Shown here one piece after another: positions 43,189 through 51,259 of a stretch of DNA of 64,000 nt. The position numbers were made by a program, and so were the translations under genes. This stretch comes from CAZMYM01 sp964620325 (GTDB taxonomy: Bacteria; Bipolaricaulota; Bipolaricaulia; UBA7950; UBA9294): positions 110,118-174,117 of the forward strand of contig CAZUIM010000001.1 of assembly GCA_964620325.1 (NCBI GenBank), read 5' to 3'. How positions within the stretch are numbered: position 1 is the first letter of the stretch; each line of letters begins with the position of its first letter. The notes beneath the pieces were generated by a model. The model did not search any database, had not been told where the DNA came from, and saw only the letters and a program-made list of their open reading frames with translations.

Positions 43189-43937
43189 GCGAAGGGGTCG
43201 TTTGCGCGAAGGCTCTGACGAAGGTCTTCCGGTCGCGGCGCGGCGAGGTTCGCGCCGTCGATCGACTCTCCTTCGATTGTCACGAGGGCGAGGTGTTCGG
43301 CCTTCTGGGACCGAACGGCGCAGGGAAGACGACGACGCTGCGGATGTTGGCGACGATTCTGACGCCGACGGACGGCACGGCGCGGATCGCCGGATTCGAC
43401 GTACGTGAAGATCCGGCCCGCGTTCGGGAGCGGATCGGTTTCCTCGCGACGGAGACCGGGCTGTACGATCGGTTCACCGCACGCGAGACACTGCGGTTCT
43501 TCGGGCGAATCAACGAGCTGACAGTTCGCGAGATCGACGAGCGTGCCAACGGGATTTTCGAGATGCTCTCGATGTCGTCGTTGGCCGATCGACGTGTCGG
43601 GACATTCTCCACCGGTGAGAAGCAGAAGCTGTCGCTTGCGCGGAGCATCCTCCACGATCCGCCGGTTCTCATCCTCGACGAGCCGACGTTCGGCCTCGAC
43701 GTGATGGCGGCCCGGACGGTCGTCGAGACGATCAAGCTCTTCAGTGAGCAGGGGCGAACGATCATTCTGTCGACCCACATCATGCGAATTGCCGAGAAGC
43801 TCTGCGATCGAATCGGTATTCTCTTCGGGGGAAGGTTGAGGGCCCTCGGCACGCTCGACGAGCTGAACGTGACGTTCAATACCGACGACCTCGAGGAAGC
43901 GTTCTATACTGCAGTGGGACCGACGGAGGCGACCTAG
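43185..43937 (+). CDS. ABC transporter ATP-binding protein (NatA/NosF-like)
   Basis: A 250-residue ABC ATPase: Walker A LLGPNGAGKTTTLRML, Q-loop region RERIGFLATETGLYDRF, signature FSTGEKQKLSLARSILHDPP (TGEKQ in place of SGG), Walker B VLILDEPTFGLDVMAA and H-loop ILSTHIM. This matches the NatA/CcmA/NosF group that pairs with ABC-2 permeases. It is translationally coupled to serS and followed by a NosD-like protein and an ABC-2 permease, giving the F-D-Y gene set of NosDFY-type systems. Substrate unknown. Confidence 0.93.
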   Translation: MSEGVVCAKALTKVFRSRRGEVRAVDRLSFDCHEGEVFGLLGPNGAGKTTTLRMLATILTPTDGTARIAGFDVREDPARVRERIGFLATETGLYDRFTARETLRFFGRINELTVREIDERANGIFEMLSMSSLADRRVGTFSTGEKQKLSLARSILHDPPVLILDEPTFGLDVMAARTVVETIKLFSEQGRTIILSTHIMRIAEKLCDRIGILFGGRLRALGTLDELNVTFNTDDLEEAFYTAVGPTEAT

Positions 43938-44009
43938 CGGTTCCTCGCAGGAAGCCCGGAGCGAGTCGGAATCGGAAGGTCGTCGGACCCGCAAGAACTC
44001 AAGGAGGCG

Positions 44010-45509
44010 ATGAGACGTATGGGCCGGAAAGGCACTCTCGCGACGACGATCACGATGATCGTCGTCCTGTCGGCCGGTCTGGCGGGGGGGCAGGTCGGGG
44101 TCGGAAATGACACCGGGAGCACGTTCCTCTGGTGGGGGGATCACGAGCCGATCTACATCTACGGTGACGACGATTTCACCGTGTCAAACGGCGTCATGTC
44201 GGGGTCCGGCACGCCGGAGGATCCGTACGTTATCGAGGGCTGGCGGATCGACGCGCCGCGAGCCGACTACGGGATCTACGTCGATCACACCAGCAAGCAC
44301 TTCGTGATCCGCGACTGTGTGATCGAACGGGCTCGGATCGCCGGCGTCTATCTGAACACCGTGTCAAACGGCGTCGTCGAGGAGACGCAGATCGGGCTCT
44401 CCGATACGGCGATTCAGTTCCTCAGCTCGGACGGCAACACCGTTCGACGTTGCGCCATCTTCTCCTGCCGCTATGGCGTGGTGATGGCCGGCGTCTCGTC
44501 GATGAACACGATCTCGGAGAACAGCTTCCTCGACTGCGGTCTCAACGCTCAGGACACGATGCGGCGCAACGCGTGGTGCAGTGAGGGGCGTGGCAACTAC
44601 TGGAGCGATTTCAGCGGCAGCGTCGATCGAGACGGTGACGGAATCTACGACACACCGAACCACCGCGATCAAGACCCCTGCCCGCTCGTCTCCCCTCCGG
44701 TCGAGTGGGCGGGCGTCACGAGCACTGGCCCGAGCAACGCCGGCAATTGGATTGCGCCAGACGGCTCCCTCGTCGTGACCTCCGAAACACCGATCGGGCT
44801 GACGGCGGCCGACGCCGGCGCCGGCCTGGCCGAGATCAGGTACTCGATCGACTGCGGAGACTGGCTGACGTATACCGGAGAGATCTTCCTGACCGGTGAG
44901 GACGGGCCGAAGCGTCTCGACTACTATGGCATCGACAATCTCGGGAACGTCGAACGCCAGACGACCGTCTTCTTCTTCCTCGACAACCACCCGCCGGTGA
45001 CGGTCCACGAGATCGGAGAGCCGCTCTACGTGACTGAGGAGGCGACGTGGGTGACGACGAAGACGCCGATCATCCTCAGGCGCGCGCAGGAGTCGACGTA
45101 CGGTCGGGCGCGGACGTTCTTCCGGATCGATGGGCGGAACTGGCAGGAGTACTGCGGCCCGTTCGTTCTCCATGCTGCCGACGGGCCGCATCAGATCTCC
45201 TACTACAGCCGGAACGCGTCCGGGGTAACCGAGGAGATCCGGTCGTTCATCCTGTACAAGGACGATTTGCCGCCGAACACGCGCGGGGGACGTGGGACGA
45301 TCGAGTCATCTCTCGAGGTGAACGTCGGCACGCCGGACGAGCGGTCCCCAACGCCGGAGCCGACGCTGGAGCCGGTCGCGCCGGAGCCCCCCGATGAGGG
45401 GACGGCGGACGCGACGCCCGACTCGCAGCTGCAGACGCCGTCGGATGTCCTGGACGCCGGCCCCGGAATCGAGGACGATGCCGGAGAGCCGGCCGTCCAG
45501 ACTCCGTAG
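44010..45509 (+). CDS. NosD-like exported right-handed beta-helix protein
   Basis: A 499-residue exported protein. A signal peptide (LATTITMIVVLSAGLAGG) leads into a parallel beta-helix with NosD/PL6-type repeats (GTPEDPYVIEGWRID, VIERARIAGVYLNTVSNGVV, FLSSDGNTVRRCAIF) and the NosD hallmark GRGNYWSDFSGSVDRDGDGI then YDTP. After about residue 230, two Ig-like modules follow (PIGLTAADAGAGLAEIRYSI, TPIILRRAQESTYGRARTFF), then an acidic Pro/Thr-rich tail. The ATG at 44010 or 44019 fits AAGGAGG. It lies between an ABC ATPase and an ABC-2 permease, as in NosDFY, but no nosZ or nosL is present. Confidence 0.82.
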   Translation: MRRMGRKGTLATTITMIVVLSAGLAGGQVGVGNDTGSTFLWWGDHEPIYIYGDDDFTVSNGVMSGSGTPEDPYVIEGWRIDAPRADYGIYVDHTSKHFVIRDCVIERARIAGVYLNTVSNGVVEETQIGLSDTAIQFLSSDGNTVRRCAIFSCRYGVVMAGVSSMNTISENSFLDCGLNAQDTMRRNAWCSEGRGNYWSDFSGSVDRDGDGIYDTPNHRDQDPCPLVSPPVEWAGVTSTGPSNAGNWIAPDGSLVVTSETPIGLTAADAGAGLAEIRYSIDCGDWLTYTGEIFLTGEDGPKRLDYYGIDNLGNVERQTTVFFFLDNHPPVTVHEIGEPLYVTEEATWVTTKTPIILRRAQESTYGRARTFFRIDGRNWQEYCGPFVLHAADGPHQISYYSRNASGVTEEIRSFILYKDDLPPNTRGGRGTIESSLEVNVGTPDERSPTPEPTLEPVAPEPPDEGTADATPDSQLQTPSDVLDAGPGIEDDAGEPAVQTP

Positions 45510-45578
45510 GAGTTCGTCGGAGCGGGGCGACGCCCAAGGGGGCACGGGGGCATCCGATGGCTCCGGGGGGTGGGATCG

Positions 45579-46781
45579 ATGCTTCGGAACGCGCGTTTGC
45601 TGTTCGGCAAGGAGATCCTCGGCGCGTTCCGTGATCGCCGAACGCTCTTTCTGACCGTTCTGTTCCCCCTGATCTTCTATCCGCTCGTTCTGTCGGTGAT
45701 GAGCCAATTCGGCGAGGCGGAGCGGACGCGGCTCGAGACGCTCGTTCCGACCGTCCTGGCCGTCGACCGGGCCGCCGACGAGACGTTCGATCGCGAACTG
45801 GCGAGCGCGGACGCCTTCCACGTTCGCCGGTACGTTTCGTTCGATGCGGCTCTCGCTGCGCTGCAGGACGACGTCGGCCACATCCTGATGACGGTCGACA
45901 AGGAGACCGGGGGCGAGGGGCTCGGGCTCGACGTGACCCTGCACTACGACCAGAGCGACCAGTTTGCCGTGATCGCCGCCTCCCGCGTCCGCGAATTCCT
46001 CGAGGGATACCTTCGGAGGGTCGTCGACGCGAAGCTCGAAGCCCTCGGGCAACCCTCTTTCGACGAGCTGACGCCGCCGCTTTCGATCACGCTCGAGGAC
46101 GTGGCAACCGGCGAATCGCTCGGGCGGATGATTCTCAGTCGGTTGCTGCCGTACTTCATGGTTCTCGCCATTCTGACCGGGGCGATGGGGCTCGGTGCCG
46201 AGATCACCGCCGGGGAGAAGGAGCGGAACACGATCGCGACGCTGCTGGTCAGCCAGCTGTCGAGGACGGAGATCGTCGTCGGGAAGTTCCTCGCCGTACT
46301 GGCCGTTTCGCTGATCTCGTCGCTCCTCTCCGCCGCCGGATTGATGATCGGGATCCGGATGTTCGGCGGTGGCCTCATGCCGGCCGGCGGGTCCGGCAGT
46401 GCGATCTTCGCGCTCGACCTCCCTGCGTTCGGCTGGATGCTCCTCGTCCTCATCCCGCTCGCGGTCATCCTGGCCGCCCTCGTCGTCATCGTCGGCAGCT
46501 TCGCCAGGAGCCAGAAGGAGGCGAGCACCTATCTCCTGCCGATCTACATGGTGATCGTCCTCGTCGGGATGACATCGATGACCGGAAGCATCAGCTTCGT
46601 CGGGTTGCGATACCTCATCCCGGTTGCCAACGCCCTCTACGCACTCCAATCGATCATCGTCGGCGACGTCGTCATCCGGGATTTGATCCTCACGCTCGGT
46701 GCGAACGTCGTTTGCGGCGGACTCCTGATCGCCGCCGCCGTCGGCCTGTTCAAACGCGAAGCCGTCCTGTTCCGCAGCTAG
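45579..46781 (+). CDS. ABC-2 type permease (NatB/NosY-like)
   Basis: A 400-residue integral membrane protein with one N-terminal helix (TLFLTVLFPLIFYPLVLSVM), a ~150-residue external domain and five to six C-terminal helices, including the family stretch GLGAEITAGEKERNTIATLL and GSFARSQKEASTYLLPIYMV. This is the NatB/ABC2_membrane_3 pattern. It should pair with the 43185 ATPase; the NosD-like gene lies between them. The ATG at 45579 is preferred to GTG 45570 because GGGGGTGGG lies four bases upstream. An exported substrate or an energising role for NosD-like assembly is possible. Confidence 0.9.
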   Translation: MLRNARLLFGKEILGAFRDRRTLFLTVLFPLIFYPLVLSVMSQFGEAERTRLETLVPTVLAVDRAADETFDRELASADAFHVRRYVSFDAALAALQDDVGHILMTVDKETGGEGLGLDVTLHYDQSDQFAVIAASRVREFLEGYLRRVVDAKLEALGQPSFDELTPPLSITLEDVATGESLGRMILSRLLPYFMVLAILTGAMGLGAEITAGEKERNTIATLLVSQLSRTEIVVGKFLAVLAVSLISSLLSAAGLMIGIRMFGGGLMPAGGSGSAIFALDLPAFGWMLLVLIPLAVILAALVVIVGSFARSQKEASTYLLPIYMVIVLVGMTSMTGSISFVGLRYLIPVANALYALQSIIVGDVVIRDLILTLGANVVCGGLLIAAAVGLFKREAVLFRS

Positions 46782-46791
46782 GGACCCTTCT

Positions 46792-46807
46792 CGCAGAGAC
46801 GCAGAGG
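46792..46807 (+). repeat. CGCAGAG-type repeat, left copy of an inverted pair
   Basis: CGCAGAGACGCAGAGG lies 10 bases after the permease stop. It matches, in inverted orientation, the repeat at 47306-47322. The two flank the GxxExxY pseudogene. Confidence 0.6.
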
Positions 46808-46892
46808 ACGGCGCACAACTGAGAGAGGCGGCGAGTGGTCTGGCGAGCAGCAGCCACTACCTCAGTATGGAGCAACCGGTCGCGTTGCTCGG

Positions 46893-47279
46893 TTAGGCCT
46901 CAGGCAGCGCATTCACGATGCGCGAGATGCCCTCTTTCATCGTGGCCGCTCGGAAGTTCAACAGGTAACCGAGACGCAGGTTGGCCAGTCGCAAGTACGT
47001 GAGAAGCTGCTTCTTATGGATCGGGCTGACTGCCTCGACCGATTTCAGCTCAACGATGACCTTCTCAGCAACGATGAGATCAGCCCGGAACCCTTCATCG
47101 AAGTAGACGCCTTGGTAGTCGCGGGGTACGGCGACTTAGCGCCCGACCTGGAAGACGCGTTCTTGTAGTCCGTGCTCTAGAACCGCTTCGTACAGTGTTT
47201 CGAGGAGGCCGGGACCGAGACGACGGTGCACCGTGATTGCCGTCTCGACTAGGGCTGTATCGATCTCATTCTCGTCCAT
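46893..47279 (-). pseudogene. GxxExxY family protein gene broken by one in-frame stop
   Basis: The frame from ATG 47279 encodes a complete GxxExxY-family protein (128 codons). GPGLLETLYEAVLEHGL is the name-giving motif, then DEGFRADLIVAEKVIVELKS resembles the PD-(D/E)XK core (D...ExK), then LLTYLRLANLRLGYLLNFR. A single TAA at codon 48 (47136-47138, in VGR*VAVPRDY) interrupts it; family members commonly have Gln there, so a CAA-to-TAA change is the likely lesion. No frameshift is present. It is flanked by inverted CGCAGAG repeats. Function of the family is unknown; recoding or suppression cannot be excluded. Confidence 0.85.
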
Positions 47280-47305
47280 CCGGATGGTCCATTCCCTCCT
47301 CCGCG

Positions 47306-47322
47306 CTCTCTGCGCCTCTGCG
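47306..47322 (-). repeat. CGCAGAG-type repeat, right copy of an inverted pair
   Basis: On the minus strand this reads CGCAGAGGCGCAGAGAG. It matches the left copy (46792-46807) in about 14 of 16 bases, inverted, and precedes GGAGGAGGG, the apparent ribosome site of the pseudogene. Confidence 0.6.
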
Positions 47323-47332
47323 TGAGATGGCT

Positions 47333-47800
47333 CTAGACTTGCTGGCCGCGGGAGTAGCGTTTGAGCGCCTCGTCGGTCCGGCGCTTCTCGTCATCTTCCC
47401 GAAGCTTCCGCCGCTTGTCGTAGGCATGCCGCCCTTTGGCGAGGCCGAGTTCGACCTTGGCGAGACCGCGCTTGAAGTAGATCCGCAAGGGGACGAGCGT
47501 GAAACCCCGTTCCTGGAGCTTCGTCGTCAGCCGACGCAGCTCTCGCTTGTGGAGCAGAAGCCGACGGTCCCGGAGTGGGTCGGGATTGTGGATCGACCCC
47601 TCCTTGTAGGGAGCGATGTGAACCCCTTTGAGCGTCGCGACCCCGTCCCGAACGACGGCGAACCCTTCCTGCAGCGAGCAGCGGCCGGCACGGAGGCTCT
47701 TCACCTCCGTCCCGGTCAGCGCGATCCCCGCCTCGATCGTCTCGGAGACCTCGTACTCGTGCCTCGCCTTCCGGTTCGTCGCCACGATGTGGGTTGCCAT
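47333..47800 (-). CDS. smpB: SsrA-binding protein SmpB
   Basis: SmpB delivers tmRNA to stalled ribosomes. The 155-residue protein has the OB-fold core (NRKARHEYEVSETIEAGIAL, GTEVKSLRAGRCSLQEGFA, HIAPYKEGSIHNPDPLRDRR) and the basic C-terminal tail KGRHAYDKRRKLREDDEKRR that reaches the decoding centre. The ATG at 47800 lies nine bases after a TAGCCT -10, so its mRNA is nearly leaderless. I do not see ssrA in the adjoining intergenic DNA. Confidence 0.96.
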   Translation of the reverse strand: MATHIVATNRKARHEYEVSETIEAGIALTGTEVKSLRAGRCSLQEGFAVVRDGVATLKGVHIAPYKEGSIHNPDPLRDRRLLLHKRELRRLTTKLQERGFTLVPLRIYFKRGLAKVELGLAKGRHAYDKRRKLREDDEKRRTDEALKRYSRGQQV

Positions 47801-47809
47801 GATCCGGCT

Positions 47810-47838
47810 AGGCTACTGCGGAGTCCCCAACGGCGCAA
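47810..47838 (-). promoter_or_regulatory. Promoter of smpB (near-leaderless)
   Basis: On the minus strand: TTGCGC (47838-47833), 17-bp spacer, TAGCCT (47815-47810), nine bases before the ATG. The rest of the 304-base gap to the next gene shows a plus-strand TATACT (48035-48040), a likely -10 for the PKD gene at 48105, without a good -35. I see nothing else there. Confidence 0.45.
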
Positions 47839-48104
47839 GGAGACGAAGGCCGGGGATGCTCATGCGAATGGCACACGCAACGTCCGACATCACGTCGTGC
47901 AGCGCCGGCCCTCGTTCGCGACCTCGGCGCCCCTTGCGTGTGATCCGCGCGATTCGGACACGCGTCCGCTCGGCTGGCGACAGAGGCGGGGAGGTTCGCG
48001 GACGGGGCTCTCGCCGCGATCCCGATCACAGCCCTATACTCGCCCAGGTGACTCAAAAACCTATGCCTGCTTCCATTCTTCGACGTCGAACTAGGAGGCT
48101 GAGA

Positions 48105-51100
48105 ATGAAGACTGCGTGCCGGCGATGCGTATTGCTCGCCTTGTTGTTCGTCGGGCTCGCTTCGTGGGCCGCTTTCGGCCTTCCCGGGTTCTCCGACCGG
48201 AACATCGCGGCTGGGAATCTGAATCCCACCGATACGATCAAGGTGCAAGAGATCCGGGTGACGCGAAGCGCGGGAGAGACGGTCGTGTTGAGCGCGATCA
48301 CGATCCGGAACACGGGGACGGCCGACGGGGGCGAGATCGAGAAGATCATCATCAAGGACGGCGGGGACGTCATCGGGGAGACGGAGAACCTGTCCGGAAT
48401 CCGGGGGACCAACGGAATCACCATCCCGCTCGGCTTCGAGATGACGACGACCCAGCATACGATCAAGGTCTTCGTGACCATCGGTACGTCGGCCAACGGC
48501 GGCGAGACGATCCAGTTCCGCTGCCTGTTCGACTACACCCGCAACGGCGCGCCGGGGACCAGTTCGTGGATTACCGACCTGACCGCGGAGACGATCCGCG
48601 ACGGCGGCTTCGACGATCTGGAGGACTCGTCGCCGGACACGGGCTTCTTCAACCCCGAGGACGATGGCGTCGTGCAGATCGCTGTGTTCACTGACAACGA
48701 CGCCAACGGCAGCGTAGTGGCATGGACGATCGACAACACGCAGACCGACAGCTCGGTCATCCTCCAGGTTGAGAACCTGGGCACAGCTGTGGATACAGAT
48801 ATTGATAGGGTTCGCGTGACGATAGCCATGAATGGAAGCCAGTATCTCAGCAGTGCTACGCCAGCACCCAACTCCTGGCGGAACTGGAGTCCCGGAAGCC
48901 CAATGGACTTTCAGTATGGCTGGTTCTTGGAAGACGCGAATGGAGATGGTGATGCCCAGGATGAGGGCGATGGTGCGGCCCTCCCCCTGTGGACGGCCGA
49001 CAATAGCACGATTAGCGTAACAATCGAGATGCTGATTGCAGCGAGTGGCGGGGTAACTGACGGGCGGACAATACGTACTGAGACGACGGTCTTCGTCACC
49101 GAAACAGGCGAGGGCGACGATGGGGCGGCGGTTGACTTCGCGCATTCGGTAAGGTCCGGAACGACGCAGACGATTCGCGACCAGGGGTTCGAGCGGGTCG
49201 ACGAGGAGAGCGAGAGCCTTGCCTCGGGAACGGCGGCGACCGAGGACGAGGTCATCCAGACCGTCCGGCTGACCGACGACGACTCGAACGGAAATGGCGT
49301 GGAGATCCGCAGGTTCTACGTTCGGAACGCGGGGACGGCCGACGGGGACGAGATCGAGAAGATCGTGGTCAAGGCGGGTACGGAGACGTTGCTTGAGCTT
49401 CCGAACGCGACCTATCCGGACCTTGCCGATTTCCGAACCGGGGCTTGGTACAACATCAACGCCGCAGACTACTTCGATGTCGGCGATGATGAAGATCACC
49501 TGGTCAAGATCTATTACACCATCGGGACGCCCGATGATGGGCACACGCTCCGTCCGGTTGTTCGGTTCACCGGAAACGAGGGCGGGACGAACTACAACAG
49601 CGACGAGGCGACCTATCCGGACACGCTCGGCCTCTACGAGCCGGGATTCGAGTTTGTGGAGAACATCACGCCGCCGACCGGCGGGACGGCGTACTCGGGT
49701 CAGAAGCTGCTGGCGCAGCGCATCCGGGTCGAGGACCGGGACGAGGACGGAGACGACGTCGCCATCGACCCGATCCTGGTCTACAACGCGGGGACGGCGA
49801 CGGGCAATCCGGATATCACCAAGATCGAGATCTGGCGTCAGGACGAGATTGACGGCGCGGAGACCAAGATCGGAGAGGAAGACAACCTCACTGACATTCG
49901 CACCAGCGGCGTCCGCGTCGACATCACCAACGACAACATCGTCCAGGACGATCCGGCGGGAGCCGAGACCTACCTGCTCGTCTACCTGCAGCTGGCCGAG
50001 CCGGAGGAGATGCACGAGGGGAACACGATCCAGCTGACCACCCGCGTCATCCACACCGAGCGGAACGGAACCTACGACAAGGACGCGGAGAGCAATCAGT
50101 GGATCCTGGAGATCAACCACCGACCGGTGCCCGATTTCACGTTCGAATCCACCGACGATGCGACGGCTTCCATCGGACCGAAGGCCGACTTCACCTACGA
50201 TCAGACGATCCAATTCAACGGAACGGCGACCGATCCGGACGGCGACGACATCGTCGCTTGGCAGTGGGACTTCGGCGACGGGAACACGTCGGACGAGCAG
50301 AACCCGACCCACCAGTATCCGACGGGCGGCACGTTCGACGTGACGCTGACCGTCACCGACGAGCGCGGTGTGACCGGCGAGGTGACCAAGACACTCGAGA
50401 TCGAGGGACCGCCGAACGAGCCGCCGACGATCACCGAGCTGACCGCCGACCCGCAGAATCCGGCGGTCGATCAGGACGTCGACTTCGAGGTCGCCGTCGA
50501 CGATCCGGATCAGCCGGAGGGCACGCCGTTCGAGTACGCGTGGGACTTCGGCGACGAGACGACGAGCACCGTGGCGTCGCCGACGCACAGCTTCGATGAG
50601 GCCGGCGAGTACACGGTCGAGGTCACCGTCACCGACGCGCAGGGAGCGACCGACACCGCAACGATCGAGATCTCGGTCGGAAACGAGGCGCCGACCTTGA
50701 CCGGGGTCGAGGCGGACCCGGCGGCCGGGAACACCGGCGATCCGATCACGTTCACGGCGCTCGGATACGACGATGAGGACGGTGACGCCGCCGCCGAGTA
50801 TCGCTGGGACTTCGGGGACGGCTCGACGCAGACGACCGACGACAACACGGTGACGCACACGTACGGTGCGCCGGGCGATTACACGGTGACCGTCCGCGTG
50901 GAGGACAGCCGAGGCGCGTTGAGCGAGCCCGAGACGGTCGAGATCACCGTCGAAGGCCCGGTCCGGGTGATCGCATACAGCTTCCCGAATCCGGCGACGA
51001 CGGCTGCAGCGATTCGGTACTTCCTGCCGGAAGGGGCGACCGATCCGACCCTGAGGATCTTCGATCTGTCCGGGCGCCTCATTCTCGAGCAGGGGCTGGG

Positions 51101-51245
51101 GGCGGAGGGTACCTATGAGTGGGACCTTCGTGACGATCGAGGCGCCGCCGTCGGCAACGGGCTGTACTTCGTGGTGGTGACCGCGACCGGTGAGAACGGC
51201 GGAGGGATCCGGTCGGACGTCTTCCGATTGCTGATCGCACGGTGA
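48105..51245 (+). CDS. Large secreted protein with N-terminal repeats, three PKD domains and a T9SS/FlgD-like tail
   Basis: A 1046-residue exported protein with a signal peptide (VLLALLFVGLASWAAFG). Four related ~150-residue units follow: KVQEIRVTRSAGETVVLSAI, VQIAVFTDNDANGSVVAWTI, IQTVRLTDDDSNGNGVEIRR and LAQRIRVEDRDEDGDDVAID, several with a NAGTADG/NTGTADG motif and a following EIEKI. Then come three PKD domains (WQWDFGDGN, YAWDFGDET, YRWDFGDGS). A ~90-residue C-terminal module (YSFPNPATTAAAIRYFLP, LRIFDLSGRLILEQ, NGLYFVVVTATG) resembles FlgD-Ig/type IX sorting domains. The ATG at 48105 follows AGGAGG. A PorV-like barrel follows. The segment 48.78-49.17 kb has lower GC and different codons. 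Confidence 0.88.
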   Translation: MKTACRRCVLLALLFVGLASWAAFGLPGFSDRNIAAGNLNPTDTIKVQEIRVTRSAGETVVLSAITIRNTGTADGGEIEKIIIKDGGDVIGETENLSGIRGTNGITIPLGFEMTTTQHTIKVFVTIGTSANGGETIQFRCLFDYTRNGAPGTSSWITDLTAETIRDGGFDDLEDSSPDTGFFNPEDDGVVQIAVFTDNDANGSVVAWTIDNTQTDSSVILQVENLGTAVDTDIDRVRVTIAMNGSQYLSSATPAPNSWRNWSPGSPMDFQYGWFLEDANGDGDAQDEGDGAALPLWTADNSTISVTIEMLIAASGGVTDGRTIRTETTVFVTETGEGDDGAAVDFAHSVRSGTTQTIRDQGFERVDEESESLASGTAATEDEVIQTVRLTDDDSNGNGVEIRRFYVRNAGTADGDEIEKIVVKAGTETLLELPNATYPDLADFRTGAWYNINAADYFDVGDDEDHLVKIYYTIGTPDDGHTLRPVVRFTGNEGGTNYNSDEATYPDTLGLYEPGFEFVENITPPTGGTAYSGQKLLAQRIRVEDRDEDGDDVAIDPILVYNAGTATGNPDITKIEIWRQDEIDGAETKIGEEDNLTDIRTSGVRVDITNDNIVQDDPAGAETYLLVYLQLAEPEEMHEGNTIQLTTRVIHTERNGTYDKDAESNQWILEINHRPVPDFTFESTDDATASIGPKADFTYDQTIQFNGTATDPDGDDIVAWQWDFGDGNTSDEQNPTHQYPTGGTFDVTLTVTDERGVTGEVTKTLEIEGPPNEPPTITELTADPQNPAVDQDVDFEVAVDDPDQPEGTPFEYAWDFGDETTSTVASPTHSFDEAGEYTVEVTVTDAQGATDTATIEISVGNEAPTLTGVEADPAAGNTGDPITFTALGYDDEDGDAAAEYRWDFGDGSTQTTDDNTVTHTYGAPGDYTVTVRVEDSRGALSEPETVEITVEGPVRVIAYSFPNPATTAAAIRYFLPEGATDPTLRIFDLSGRLILEQGLGAEGTYEWDLRDDRGAAVGNGLYFVVVTATGENGGGIRSDVFRLLIAR

Positions 51246-51259
51246 GGGAGGGAGAGACC

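Noticed and set aside
46782..47332. A possible ssrA (tmRNA) gene next to smpB
   Set aside because: No tRNA-like ends or tag-reading segment were found; the region is explained by the GxxExxY pseudogene and its repeats.
47808..50858. A 1016-codon minus-strand open frame opposite the PKD surface protein
   Set aside because: Its product is Arg/Val/Asp rich with no domain, as expected for the shadow of a GC-rich Asp/Thr-rich gene; the plus frame has PKD repeats and a signal peptide.
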